Of a stretch of DNA of 64,000 bases, positions 31,331-43,850 are shown piece by piece. The first letter of the stretch is position 1. Every line of letters starts with the position of its first letter. The stretch comes from Sabethes cyaneus (lineage: Eukaryota > Arthropoda > Insecta > Diptera > Culicidae). Position numbers and translations under genes: made by a program. The notes below the pieces were generated by a model. The model saw nothing but the letters and a program-made list of their open reading frames with translations, searched no databases and was not told the origin of the DNA. The stretch lies in contig NC_071355.1 in NCBI RefSeq assembly GCF_943734655.1, forward strand, positions 200,774,939 through 200,838,938. Reading direction: 5' to 3'.

Positions 31331-33690
31331 TGGCGCGACATTTGTTACAACGCGTCTATCTTATTCACGATTTTGCTTTAAACGTAAAATCCCGTGATCA
31401 ATGTGAAGGCGACTACTTGATTGAGTACATCATCGATACTTCGGACTGAACCCATTAAAAAACGTTCCTCAGACGTCGGAAAGATCTTTAATCTTCAAGC
31501 AAATCTTTTCGCAAAAATAGAAGACGTAACTTTGCCTAAATTGAAGAATTTTACACCGCTATTTAAAATGTAAAAGGGTAAACTTCATCATTCAAACATT
31601 TTTAATTCACGAAGACTAACCTTTCAACATCGCAATGTATCGAGCTAATATCCATAATAATAATCGAAATACAAGTAAAAACAGCTTCAATTAGTAGACG
31701 TGCCAGAAAAACATGCTGTAAATTAATCATCTTCGTACCGGTTTGCACAGAAAAACGGCACTCTACCATAATGAGCAGCCGTGAGAATGCTCTGTCTATT
31801 ATCGCACCGACTAATTAAACTAACATGTGCATATATTATTATCTTTCTCACGAAGAGCAGCAATACCAGTTTTACCTGGAAAAACGGATCATCCAAATAC
31901 GGCCGAGAAGTGACGCGTGCACTAATAGATCCAATATGATTTAAATACAATTCATAGAGCATCGTACGTAACAATTGTTTATTATGAAATTCATTTGCAT
32001 TCTTAACCAATTGTCAGCTGGATTAATACTGTGGAGAATCTAGATCTTTGTAAGGCCTTCGCACTTAACCAAAGAATTAAACATTACAACCGTTACCGAC
32101 ATCACGCAACTTTGTTGTTCTAAAATCCACTCTAAATTCCATAAGCTGCAGGGCCACTTAAACAGCATATCTGGTCATAATTCTCCAAAGCACACCTAGC
32201 CCAAATTGACCATGAAGCGAGAGAGCCAGAGATAGCACTGACTGTTCGCTTTATGCTATTAGGGGCTGATATCATGCGCTCGTTGTCCCCATGCCACATA
32301 AATTCAATTAGGATGAGTCACGAGCATTTCATTTTCGAATTCCTCCGGTCCGGATCGTTAGCTGCATCACATGCCACACTACCGCCGCCGCCGCCACCAC
32401 CACCATCGGGTTGGGCTGCCCCATTTAACCGCTTCTGCTGCAGTGATAACCATACGCCACATACTGAAATCAAATTGAATTAATAATTTGTGTTCATGTT
32501 TTATTATTCCTGACAAATAAGAAGCTTCTTGCTCGCGGGACCCCGGGATCGTATATCTTTCCTCCCGTCGTAAGTGCATATCCATTGAAAATCTGGGAAT
32601 TTATATTTGTTCTCTCAGTCGCGGGCAAGTTCCGACCGACCGACCGACCTGGTCTCCTTTAACGAGCCTTCCCGGCTTCAAGTGCCATCTTCTCATCTCG
32701 GGGTTTTTGGCACACGCACAGTATGAGATCGGGTTTGAGCAGCAATTTTTCAGCACATTTTTTTCCTGCTTCATTCCGGCTGGACGGTTGATCTGGCAGT
32801 ATCCAAACTCTAGCGCTTCCGAACAGGATTCCTCCCTCATACTGCTGGCAGACACACAGTCAGTCACGGTAGGTGATTTATCGTTCCCGTCGTTCGCCCC
32901 AGCCGAGTTGATCTTCGACCTCCGTGCAGGGGCATTCCGGCCAGTGCGGCTGCTGCTGCTGCTGGCTGAGTAACTTGCGCGGAATCAATTTGCTGTTAAT
33001 TTATTTGTTTTCGTTGGCTTCCTTTCTTGACAGAAGAGAAAATTTTTATTTAAAAACGTTCAGCTTGAAAAATGGCTCATTATGAGGGCTGTAAAGTTGG
33101 TCCCGTCTGTGCCCTTGTGCGCGCATCCTTTCGGGTATGGCGGGATAGTCAACTGCGTGCATTCCTTGTAGGTAGGTATGTGCTTTGGGCTGATGGATGC
33201 AACCGATTTGATGAATGCGAATGCTGTGAAGTGTGTGGCACAACGTTCAACAAACAACGTCCCGGAGTGTTGAAAAATTGAATGACGTTTTTCAATTATT
33301 TTGATTTTCTCCTTTTGAGGATTTGAATTTGAGATTTCTAAATAGCGTTTCAAAGAGTTGCATTTAAACCAGCTCTAAATATAATCGAAAAAATAGTAGG
33401 TAATGTGTGGCATTGATAATACCAAAAAAATCCAATGAACAAATATCCTCCTTCCTAGACCATCGTCGGTAGAAAAAAATGGCGCAAAACTGCAAAACTC
33501 TAGTAGACTTTGTATAATTGTTTGTGTAAAAGTAAAGACAAAATAATATTAAATGAATAAATAATTTTTAAAAATAGTTATCCGAAATATGAATGTTCTT
33601 TCACCTGACGCTGTGATCATACGAGGGTAAAGTATAGTAACTTTTTGAATCATCCAGTGGAGAAATTCTACTTGGAGTAGAGCGTTGAAG
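31331..33690. other. Unique region, GC-richer at 32330-33280, no gene shown
   Basis: No repeat copy was recognised. 32380-32403 is a short (CCG/CCA)n run and 32637-32652 a CCGA run. Frames at 32253, 32707 and 33072 (70-90 codons) lack domains; the one at 33072 is Cys-rich (ECECCEVCG) but has no signal peptide or known pattern. 33290-33680 is AT-rich. Confidence 0.4.
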
Positions 33691-34465
33691 ATTGGTTAGC
33701 AATTATATGGGGCTTCAGCATCGAAGGATATATTTTCTCAAAATTAATATTAATATCAAATCACTGATGACAAATAGTAGAGTTAAAAGAAAAGTTCTTA
33801 CTTACAGTTCTTACTTTCGTCATCTATATACTGCCCTCTCGGGACCACCGTTAAGCAATACTTCGTTATCTATCGAGACGTTCATCCCGTCACGGCTTCC
33901 CTCGCCGAATTTCTTTGCACGAGTGACGGAGTGTGCTACTTCGCTTTGTTACTCTTGTTGGGTCTAAACTCAAACTCAATCGATCATCGAAGAATTCCCT
34001 GGGGTTTCTGATGTTCTTTCGACGCCAGCGATCTCCGTACAGACAGGGAACGACACGTGTCCGATTCTATACAGGAATTTCCTATAGCAACTCTGGCCTG
34101 AAAGAAATTTTGTCAGGTAAACGTCCACCTTTAATTCATCGCGTTGTCCATCCCTCATGCCACTCATACTACTATTCACACTATTCCAGAAATACTGTAC
34201 GGCATTTTGGTTGCTTATCACTACACATTACCACTTTTTTATGATGCTTGTCAATCTTCCACAATATCTATGGTCATCGTAGTGAACAACTTCACATCTT
34301 CTTGTTATTCACCAGTTACTAGAAGCACTACATCGTCTACGGGACCGATAATCTTAACACCTCAAGGAAGGTTTCAATACTTTGTCGTACATTGCATTCG
34401 ATCCGAAGATCGAACCCGGACTTGTCTGTCCTACAGTCGAACTGCATATTTGAAGACCAGGCGCA
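33690..34465. other. Region just upstream of the RTE copy
   Basis: Several overlapping frames (91-161 codons) run through it, none with a clear domain. A phrase 'GISYSNSGLKE' (34069-34101) resembles a segment in the endonuclease N-terminus of RTE elements, so part of this may be the decayed 5' half of the copy at 34470. This is uncertain. Confidence 0.3.
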
Positions 34466-34469
34466 CCAT

Positions 34470-37016
34470 CCGTGTAATTTTTTTTTCCTCGGAAGTAGCC
34501 GAGATGACAAAGACGAATTTTACGCGGAGCTGGAGCATGAATACGACCGCTGCCCAAGACATGATGTCAAAATTGTCATCGGGGACTGTAATGCTCTGGT
34601 TGGTCAAGAGGAGGAATTCAAACCGGTGATTGGACGGTTCAGCGCACACCCGCAAACGTACGAAAACGGCCTAAGACTTGTCGACTTCGCCGCGTCCAAG
34701 AACATGGCCATACATAGTATCTTCTTCCAGCATAACCTCTACCATCGGTACACCTGGAGATCACCCAATCAGACAGAATCACAAATCGACCACGTTCTGA
34801 TAGATGGTCGGTACTTTTCAGGCATTATCGACGTCAGAACATATCCGGGCGCTAATATCGATTCGAACCACTACCTAGTGATGGTTAGGATACGTCGAAA
34901 ACTATCTGTTGTGAATAACTTACGATACCGTCGCCCGCCACGGTATAATCTAGCGCGACTGAAGCAACTGGATGTCGCCGAAAGCTACGCGTTATCTCTC
35001 GAAACCGCGCTGCCGGAAGAGGGTGAGCTGGATGAAGCCCCTCTTGAGGACTATTGGAATGCCGGGAAACAGCCATTAACAGCGTAGCGGAGAACGCCGT
35101 AGGCCGTGTGGCACCGAATCGACGTAAAGAATGGTTTGACGAAGAATGCCAGCAGATATTGGCTGAGAAGAACGTAGCTCAGGTACAAATTTTGCGCAGA
35201 GCCACCCGTCAGAATGTGGAGCGATACAAACAGAAGCGGAGACAGCAAACTCGACTCTTCAAGGAGAAGAAGCGCCACCAAGAGGAGAAGGAGTGCAAAG
35301 AACTCGAGCAGCTGTACCGCTTACACGACACACGGAAGTTCTATCAGAGACTCAATGAATCTCGCAAAGGTTTAGTGCCGCGGGCCGAAATGTGCAGAGA
35401 TAAAGGTGGAGGTATCTTTCTTGACTGACGACCGTGCGGAGATCGAAAGGTGAAAGCAGCACTACGGTGAACACCTGAATGGCGTACAGGCGGAAGACCA
35501 TGATAGCGAAGGAAGTGACCACATTGGTGTAGCAAGCAACCAAGATGTGCCACCCCCATCGATAAGGGAAGTTAAAGAAGCTATCCAGCGGCTGAAAAAC
35601 AATAAAGCAGCGGTGAAGGATGGCATTGGAGCGGAACTTATTAAAATGGGCTCGGACAAGTTGGCCGGCTGCTTGCATCAACTGATTGTCAAGATTTGGG
35701 ATACGGAACGATTACCGGAGGAGTGGAAAGACGGGGTTATCTGCCCTATCTACAAAAAAGGCGATAAGCTGGATTGAGAACTACCGAGCGATCACTATCC
35801 TGAATGCCGCCTACAAAGTGCTGTCCCAAGTCATCTTCCATCGACTATCGCCAATAGTTAATAGATTTGTGGGAAGTTACCAGGCCGGCTTCATGGAGGG
35901 TTGGTCTACAGCGGACCAAATCTTCACCCTGCGGCAGATCCTCCAGAACTGCCGCGAATTCCGAGTCCCCACGCATCACCTATTCATCGATTTTAAAGCC
36001 GCATATGATAGCGTAAACCGACAAGAGCTATGGAAAATTTTGGACGAAAACGGCTTTCCGGGTAAGCTTACTAGACTTATCATGGCTACGATGGATGGGA
36101 TCCAGTGCTGTGTGAGAATCTCGGGGAGATTGTCGGACCCATTCGAATCTCACAGGGGACTTCGACAAGGAGATGGTCTTTCCTGCCTGCTATTCAACAT
36201 TACGCTTGAATGTATCTGCTTTGCTGACGACGTGGATGCTGTCAGCAGAACATTTGAGACGTTGTAAGATCAGTACACCAGACTAAAACGCGAAGCAGAG
36301 AAGATTGGATTGAAGATAAATACGTCCAAAACGAAGTATATGCTGGAGGGCGGGACCGAGCGCGACAGGGTCCGCTTGGGCAGTACCGTGGTAATCGACG
36401 GGGATGAGTTCGAGGTAGTCGACGAGTTCGTATACCTTGGCTCACTGGCAACAGAGGACAACAATACCAGCCGTGTGATTAAAAGGCGTATTATCGGCGC
36501 AAGTTGGGCCTACTACGGAACGGTCGAACAATCTGAGCCCCCGTACAAAGAGCACTCTGTACAAAACGCTAATTAGACCGGTTGTCCTCTACGGGCACGA
36601 AACGTGGTCACTGCTAGAAGAGGACCTTCGAGCACTCGGAGTTTTCGAACGGCGGGTGCTAAGAACCATCTTTGGCGGAGTGCAAGAGAACGGTGTATGG
36701 AGACGAAGAATGAACCACGAGCTCGCGCGTCTCTACGGCGAACCAAGTATTCAGACAGTGGTTAAAGCTGGGCGGATACGTTGGGCAGGACATGTTGCTA
36801 AAATGCCGGACAACTATCCTGCAAAAATGGTTTTCGCATCGAATCCGGTAGGAACAAGACGAAGAGGGGCACAGCGAGCGAAGTGGTAAGACTGGGTGGA
36901 GCGAGATCAGGCGAGCACTGGGTGCCCGCGGAACTGGAGATCAGATGCCATGAACCGAAACAGATGGAGAAATTATACTGCGCAGGCCTTGACGTTAGGC
37001 CAATTAAGTAAGTAAG
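34470..37016 (+). pseudogene. RTE-clade LINE, longest copy (endonuclease + RT)
   Basis: The frame 34392-35087 carries the C-terminal half of an apurinic-type endonuclease: 'VIGDCNALVG' (about 34575), 'YTWRSPNQTESQIDHVLIDG' (about 34755-34810) and SNHYLVM at 34865, where the family has S-D-H, so a catalytic Asp is now Asn. A frame shift leads to a basic linker (35054-35428, 'RRKEWFDEECQQ'). RT follows: 'VKEAIQRLKNNKAAVKDGI' (35568), then a one-base loss at about 35775, 'NYRAITILNAAYKVLSQVI' (35783), LFIDFKAAYDSV (about 35982), LRQGDGLSCLLFNI (about 36156) and FADD (36220-36231). About 25-30 codons are missing between the last two blocks. The C-terminus runs to 'GRIRWAGHVAKM' (36772 on). The copy ends in a TAAGTAAG tail. 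Similar to JAM1-type Aedes elements; inactive. Confidence 0.85.
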
Positions 37017-37289
37017 TCAGACCTATGCGATGAGAAATCTCCGGGGTTTTTCCGGATTTGACAGCAGCACCCGTATTTGTTGTTTCCAGGTATCGGGAAA
37101 ATTACCTTCATTGAAGCATTTCTTCAACTTGGTTTTGAACATATTCAGGTTTTTCTGAATTGTTACTTTTAGAATCAGGTTTGAGATTCCATCTGGTGCT
37201 GGGACTTCTTTATCCTCTTATGACCATGCTAGTAACTCGAGCCTCATCTTCATGGTCCCCCTAGTCGCCATCGGCCAGGCCGTTGGTCC

Positions 37290-40210
37290 TCAGTCACCTA
37301 CTACTCCGGACGCCTTTAAAGTGATACAGCAGAACCGTTTATCTAAGAAATGGTAACCCTATAGGCGTCTTCTCAAAGATTCGCGTTGACATTGAAACAA
37401 AGCTCCTCAAAGCAAAATATCTAGCAAATAGCATAAGCAAATTCCTTACTCTTTTTCAATATCTGACTCATCTTCATATCGCAGATGGCCAGCCAAACCG
37501 TAAAATTTTAGCGAATTTGTCCATCTCCTTTTGGCCACCGTGTTTTGTTTGTCGTTCCAGACTCCTGTTCAGTGCCTTCCGGATTTTGAAGGAGCGGAGG
37601 TCGGAACGATTCGTCATTTTTTGAACGATGCTTAAACCGATTTAACACGTTCCAGGCCTTCTTCCGGACAACTAACTTCGGTTTTCTGCTGCGGACCGTC
37701 GTCTCCTTGAATAACTTTACCATCCGGACACCGTAGTAGGCTGGATTTCCAGTTTTTCCTACCTTTGCTCCGATGCCATATCGATAACCACTTAATTGTG
37801 ATTGTGGCGAAATTCGGCCAACGTGAATATTGCACTCTTTAGTCAAAAAATTTTCTTACAAACCTCCTCAATTCGATGTTTATTCATCTGAGCTTCCCCT
37901 AATTGGCTTTGCTCTTTCATGGCTTACTTAATTTTTTCCTCCATAGTAATCTCATTCAAATCTTTGTATTGGAGAGTCGCTTTCCAGGCAGTCCAGGTGC
38001 TTTCAGACGCTTACTTCCATAGCGTCACCCACGACTTTCTCGGTTAACTCTTTTCACCTAACTTCTTGAGTTCCGGCTACGACCGAAAACCACAAAATTT
38101 ATTTTAGTTTGTCTGCAGGACACCTGCAATACTATATAGACACTTTCACTAACACATCTGCAGTGACGATCCTGATTTTCTGTTCTCGGTTAGCTCGTTG
38201 CAATAAGCGCTGCCGGCTTTTGGGTCCTTCTTCCTCTCAAGAAGCCCCTCGCCAATACGTTCGTGTCCTTGGTGATCAGCTGCTCCTCCGATAGCGGGAG
38301 GGTTGGCTGTCTTCAGTACAACTTGTACCTTCAGCCGGTTCACCTCGTCCAGTTATCTGTTGACATACTAGGCCGAAGTTAGGTCTGGCCAAAAAGATCA
38401 CATCCTCCTTCGCGTGATAGTTCTTGATGAAGGCGGCAACTTCCTGTAGGCGCTGCGCAAGTATACCTATCAACCCGTTCACCGCAGTCACCGAAGGAAA
38501 GAACATCGCCTTATTCCGAATCGCTTATCGTCAACCACTGAAAGATCGTTTTCGGGAACTTGGTGTACGAGATAACGGGTGACAACTAAAATTTTGAAAT
38601 TTTTCGCGGTCCCTATACTCAACAACAAACGAGTTTAGAGAAAATTGAGAATATGTATGTGTTAGCTCTCTATCTCCTCTTTTTGTCAATATTTTTTGTT
38701 TTGTTTATGCTTGTTTTGCTTAAAATTACGTCAAAACAAGAAGCATTTCGAGAGCGCGTTGTACACTTATACGAACTGCCACAGAAATCTCGGCAAAAAG
38801 TATACGGTACAACATTTAAAAAGCGAATATGTTGCGGCTTTCACTGTTTACCATATCCTAATATGCCCAACAACTATTCGCAAGCAAGGTAGTGGAAGAC
38901 CAGCCAAAATTATAGACGCAGAAGGACATCGTTCTCTTTCTTGGTTCCTCAACAACAAGCCCTCTGGTTTAGCTATCAATTAAGATGCACCAGACGAATG
39001 TTTGAAGAAAATTTTGATCCGTTTCTACAAAAAACAGCATGCGGATGGACAATACGCGTTTTGGCCGGATAGACCATCATCGCATTACGCCAAAAAACAC
39101 AATCGTTCGTGAATACCCATTCGATCCCATTTTTACCCAGAAGCCACGACCCGAGAATTCTGTCTCAGTGCGCCCAGTCGAAGATTTCTTCCGGATTTTG
39201 AGTTCCTTGGTGTACAAAAATAACTGGAGAGCCACGAATTGCAAACAGTTGATTAGTAGAATCAAGGGATGCATTCGCAAAGTTAACATGACGGCCGTAC
39301 AACGCTCCTGTTCGAACATCAAACGGAAGCTTCGCCGAACAGCCAATTACGGACCGTTTTCAAATATACACTAATTGTTTTCAACAATGGATAATGAATC
39401 TTTAATTTTAGTAAATTCTTCATGTATCTCTGTCTTTTTTTGACAGCTTGAGATAAAAATTCCAAAATTTTAGTTGTCACCCGTTATATTTCGCTTACCT
39501 TCTTAGTAGGAGACGAAAACTACCCGGTGCCCTGCCAATTATTGCCGTCCAGTGTCAGGTAGGTTAAGCCATTTACTATTGCACGTCGCGCCGGAAAGAC
39601 AGTTTTTAATAGCACCTTCAACTGCTTCTTCTAGATGAATGTCTATTTTGGCCAAGAACTTTTTCACTATTTAGCCACTTGCTCCGACCTCCCGGTCTAA
39701 GGCGCGGAACAATGAAGCTACCTTGCTCTCAGCCCGCCTCTACAGTTTCTACTACACTTTTCGATTATGCAGCACCACCGGACGGCAAGAAACTGGTTTT
39801 CGTTCGACGCTGTTACTTTTCTCCGGAAGGCAAGGATGTTTTAAATTCCAGATCGGCTTCATCCAGCGGACTCGAAGTGCCTCACAATGTCTGACCGGGA
39901 CGGAGCTGACAGTACGAACAAAGCATCAAGCGAGCGTTTTCACTATGGCTCCTGCAAATCAACTGATAACACTGTCAATTTATGTTTGTCTACGGGGTGA
40001 AGTGGCTGTCAAATTCATACATTTTCGATGTCCCACGCATAGGTACCAAAATGTTAATTTTGACAGGAACCAAAAAATTAGCTGGGAATTTCCCTTTACC
40101 GAGGACCATTTGAAAGTTGCTTTCTTCTCTCCTACATGCCTACATGAGAAAGAGGGCAGGGCTGCTACGATTAACTTTTCACCAATAGGTGGCAGGATAA
40201 CCGCATGAAT
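37290..40210 (-). pseudogene. Decayed mariner-like transposase copy 1, interrupted
   Basis: The best part is 38270-38520 on the minus strand. It reads GLIGILAQRLQEVAAFIKNY, HAKEDVIF, and in the next frame FWPDLTSA, the block with the second catalytic Asp of Tc1/mariner enzymes. 'LTLDGNNWQGT' (about 39520-39555) lies near the first Asp, upstream on the minus strand. 39650-39960 matches the N-terminal part of copy 2 (41920-42250). The C-terminal side (37290-38200) is less certain: 'RKKAWNVLNRFKH' at 37640 may come from a further relative. A 910-bp mariner sits in the middle (38575-39484). Frameshifts and stops are many. Pattern and neighbours suggest an ITmD37E-like mosquito element. Confidence 0.6.
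38575..39484 (+). mobile_element. Internally deleted mariner inside another mariner
   Basis: Inverted ends ACGGGTGACAACTAAAAT... are about 28 bp long with one mismatch, and TA flanks both sides (38573-38574 and 39485-39486), the Tc1/mariner target. The plus strand reads KKHFESALYTYTNCHRNLGK, 'YTVQHLKSEYVAAFTVYHIL' (helix-turn-helix part, 38730 on) and 'RKQGSGRPAK' (AT-hook-like), then jumps to YAFWPDRPSSHYA (39053-39091, second catalytic Asp present), 'FRILSSLVYKNNWRAT' and 'IKGCIRKVNMTAVQRSCSNI' near the C-terminus. The catalytic middle with the first Asp is deleted. At 910 bp it is shorter than the roughly 1.3 kb usual for the family. It is inactive by itself, though its ends could be mobilised. 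Confidence 0.9.
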
Positions 40211-40219
40211 AATCGCCTA

Positions 40220-40525
40220 CACTCTTAAATGATTCTACCTGTAAATAGGTCGGATTTAGTTAAAGCTAGGTAGAAACTATTCAAAATGCCCTCAAAGTGT
40301 ACAAACTCAGATTTTGAGTAGTTTTTCAACCAAAAAATTGGTAGGAGGAACTTAAAAGTGCGTTATTTGTCATAGAGAATAATTCAGTTACCGGTAGCAA
40401 GTAGCCAAAATTGGTTGAAATTTTTACCCAAAGTTTGAGTTTGTACACTTTAAGGGCATTTTGCGTAGTTTCAACCTTGCTTTAACTAAATCCAACCTAT
40501 TGACAGGTAGAATCATTTAAAAGTG
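40220..40525. mobile_element. 306-bp MITE with ~100-bp inverted ends and TA duplication
   Basis: The left CACTCTTAAATGATTCTACC is matched by the inverted right end CACTTTTAAATGATTCTACC. The match continues through AGGTCGGATTTAGTTAAAGC and ATGCCCTCAAAGTGTACAAA for about 100 bp with scattered differences. TA flanks both ends (40218-40219, 40526-40527), as for Tc1/mariner-mobilised MITEs. No coding capacity. Confidence 0.9.
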
Positions 40526-40529
40526 TAAA

Positions 40530-41330
40530 TCAGTCTACTTTTTATTGACGAATTCTAATAAACACTGCCGCCGTGGCGCTACCTGCTGAGATGGTGATAA
40601 AAACGAAAGCAAATCAGATGCGGTATATTTCATAAACAATTTTCAGTAAATTAAACTTTTTAACTAGTTTTCGACTGAAAAATTTACTAAATTTTCATCA
40701 GGTTTTTATAATAAATTTGCTGTTTTACAAAGTATTTTGAAAATACTTTTAAAATAGTGAAACGAAAGATAATAAATTTGAAGAATACTGTAAAAGTTGG
40801 TGTAGTAACTTAACTAATCAAACACACCATTGATCCTAAATCGGTTTTTGCATATCGTTGAAATAGTTTTTTTCTTTGCAAAATCTTAATGCTTGTTTTG
40901 TATCGGTTCAAGTGAAAGTTCTAGAGATTAGAACATCTATCAGTCCTAGTTAAACATGTTGTTGTGGCACTGCGTGAAAATATAATGTTCCTTTTATTTA
41001 TCGCGTATCTTGCTTGCAATAGTCTGCTTTCTGTTAACTTCACCAAAAAAACAAGTTTTTTACCACTTGAGCATGTGGATTTTTATTATATAACGTGATA
41101 TATAACCTGTCTTTTGTCGCACAAATACACAGCCGTAGCTTGACATTGTGGCGCCCTTGGCGAAGGTCCAATTTGGAGCCCCTTCGATTCCTGAATCAGT
41201 GTTCTTTCCAAGTTTATCACTTTTTCGTATTCGTCCCTTATCCAACACTTTCACTGTACTTCACGTATGCATTGAAAAAATGAACTAATTTTAAATGACG
41301 ATAAAGAAAATACAAAGGATAATCCATTGA
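40530..41330. other. AT-rich spacer, nothing recognised
   Basis: No domain, copy or inverted repeat was seen. Confidence 0.4.
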
Positions 41331-42320
41331 AACACAGTTTGCTTAAATCCTACGTTTTTAAGTCTTCTACAAAACTGCTGGGCGATCTTACCGCAATTGT
41401 CAGGAACATATGCCATGGTCGACGAAAACGTAGACGTCGGAGTTGTGGCCCTGGCGATTAGCTGCTTCTCCGTTATGACCATTTTCAGCGGTCTTCGGTA
41501 CGTTTACCTTCAACCGGTTTATCTCCTTCAGTGATCTCTGCGCTTGATGGACCGGCCAGAAGACCAAACCCTCCTTTACGTGATACTTCGCGATAAAAGC
41601 GGCAACTTCCAGCAGGCACTTGATGCTGTATATATCCTCGTTCACCGCAAACACCGAACCAAAAAAAAACACGGCTTGTCTGACATTCCCTCGTCGCTGA
41701 GCGTCAGCCACAGAAGGACCTTCTTCGGAAACTTGATGCTGAAGATATACTTCATGTCATCGCTTACCTTCTTCGTGGGGGACGAAAAACATTCAAGAAG
41801 TACTCGTCATCCATTATGACCACGACGTTTCACTTCACTAAAACATTGTTTTTCACAAACACCTTCTAGGTGATTGCCTACTATTCAGACACCGCCAGCT
41901 TCGACTGACGCTTCCGCATAAAAATGTCCATTTTGGCCAACTTCACGTCTGGCCGGTTGCTCCGATCTCCCGGCCCAAAGCGCCGAAAGATACGGGCACC
42001 TTCCTTTCGATATTCCAGTTCAGCTTCTGCTGCACTTCACGGTCGCGCAGCACCGTCGGGGAGTTGGAACCAAGCTTCCGTTAGGCGCTTTCGCAGGGAG
42101 AGGATCGGCTCTATCCAGCGGACACGAAGTGCCTCATCATATCCACTTCTGCGCTACGGACTGGAACTGGCAGTACGAACAAAGCATCGAGAGTAGTTTG
42201 AGTGTTTTCGCTATGGCGGCTGCATGCAAATCCACTGATAACACTCTCAAATTTTTTTGTACACAACAGGGTTGCTACAATTGGCAATGTATAGGTGGAT
42301 TCATCACCAGGAGATAGGGT
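41330..42320 (-). pseudogene. Decayed mariner-like transposase copy 2
   Basis: On the minus strand: a HTH-side piece 'WIEPILSLRKRLTEAW' and 'EYRKEGARIFRRFGPG' (about 42110-41955), KLAKMDIFMRKRQSKLA, then VVVIMDDEYFLNV (about 41822-41785, first catalytic Asp pair present), 'SIKFPKKVLLWLTLSDEGM' (about 41750-41690), 'LLEVAAFIAKYHVKEGLVFW' (about 41620-41560) and 'PVHQAQ', where the second catalytic Asp of FWPD is replaced. 'LKEINRLKVNVPKTAENG' follows. The C-terminus is missing after about 41400. Blocks match copy 1 in order and strand. The active enzyme would cut at inverted ends and insert at TA; this one cannot. Confidence 0.7.
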
Positions 42321-43850
42321 TATTGTATTAAAAGTTGGTTAAATCAATCCATATTTAATGCATACGTTAATATTACTAATGCCTTACTGAAATTCATGCC
42401 TCTTTTGGCGCCTCCAAGACCTTGGCCAACCGCACGCTACGGCGCTGCACAAATATTCAAAAATATTATGTTGTCGTATATACTGTAAACAAACCATTGA
42501 CAAAGTATATAACAAATTTTTTTATATTTTGCAAAAATAATTTCACTTGTATATTGTTTCACTACCTTAAGAAAATTAAAAAAGTGCACTTTTTTCCGGT
42601 TGTTCAAGCAAACTGTCAACTTTCTCACCGTTCAGCTAGTTCCAAAGACCACCACCGTCAGCGCATAAGTTTCTGTCGAATTTGTCAATTGCATACGTTA
42701 TTTACGACGAGGACTAGAGAATGACTGACGACTGACTGAGGTTTATAATACAACATCAATGTTCATGATCCAGTGCCCTAAACGGTTCACGGGTTTTGAC
42801 GTAGAACTACGTGTTACTGAAAGATACGGTGTCATTAAAAAAAATTAAAAATCCGAGCGTTTGAAAAACTTGTTGGTTTTTGGGAGTAGATAACTCAACG
42901 ATTTCGCACTATCAAAAAATTGCCGAATCTCTCGCCATATTTCATTTTCATCATTTTCAAGACATTTACTAAGAAAATGAAGTATTTTACTTGTAGAGAT
43001 AATAGTCAATGCAGCTGCAGACAAACGTGTGCTTGATTAAGATTTGAAATGAATCATTTTGTACAATTATCAATTTAACCCAACAAAAATTCCACCTTTT
43101 AATCATTTTTGTAGGATATATGTATCCTACAAAAGTATATGTATACTTGCTTTATGTCCTAACACCTAACGTATAGTAAAGAACAAAACAGTTCAAAACG
43201 ACATGAAAATATAATGGAATATTAATTAATAGAGTACCTACTGACAAGAATCACCAAATATATCGGAGGGAGCAAGCCCTCCAGCGTATAATATGTTAAA
43301 TTCATTTCCTTCACTTACGAACACAACAAGCATCTTTTCGCCAGCAGCGATAAGTTGGACACAAGAAAGTTCCTCTCCAACCCCCGGGATAGGTTATTAA
43401 TTAATTGCCTGTAATTTTTAATTATCCACGCTTTGCGCCGTAACCGAACGTTTTGCATTCTCATACACATCAGCACATAATTGAGGTCGAAAGAAACAGA
43501 ACGCGTTTTTGTGATGCCAACATGGAAAAAAAATAAAGCAAAAATTAATAAGAAGTTGCGTTACAGACAACATTATCGCAGCATGGAAATTGTTTCAACC
43601 TTGAAGCTTGGTCTTAACGTTTTGCAGGTCACTTGTTGCTTGCCTCTTCACCAGCAATGGGCGGATGGGCGCCACATTCGTCAATCCGGTCGAGATTATG
43701 ACGGATACCCTAAGTACTGTACCAAAACAGTTAGGTTAAAATCCATTAGTCATTTCACTAGACAGATATTACTATTCCGATGAGAGGTTCATATAAAACC
43801 AAAATTGAATTTAACAATCCTTCATCTCGGTTGTTTTCCGAACCTGACCT
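42320..43850. other. AT-rich region, no supported gene
   Basis: Frames at 42422 and 43481 (100 codons each) lack domains. GACGTAGAACTACGTG (42798-42813) resembles the palindromes at 25545 and 56898. GGATATATGTATCC and GTATATGTATAC (43113-43145) are short palindromes. Confidence 0.4.

Noticed and set aside
34144..34629. 161-codon Ser/Thr-rich frame
   Set aside because: It overlaps the better-supported RTE endonuclease frame at its 3' end and has no domain.
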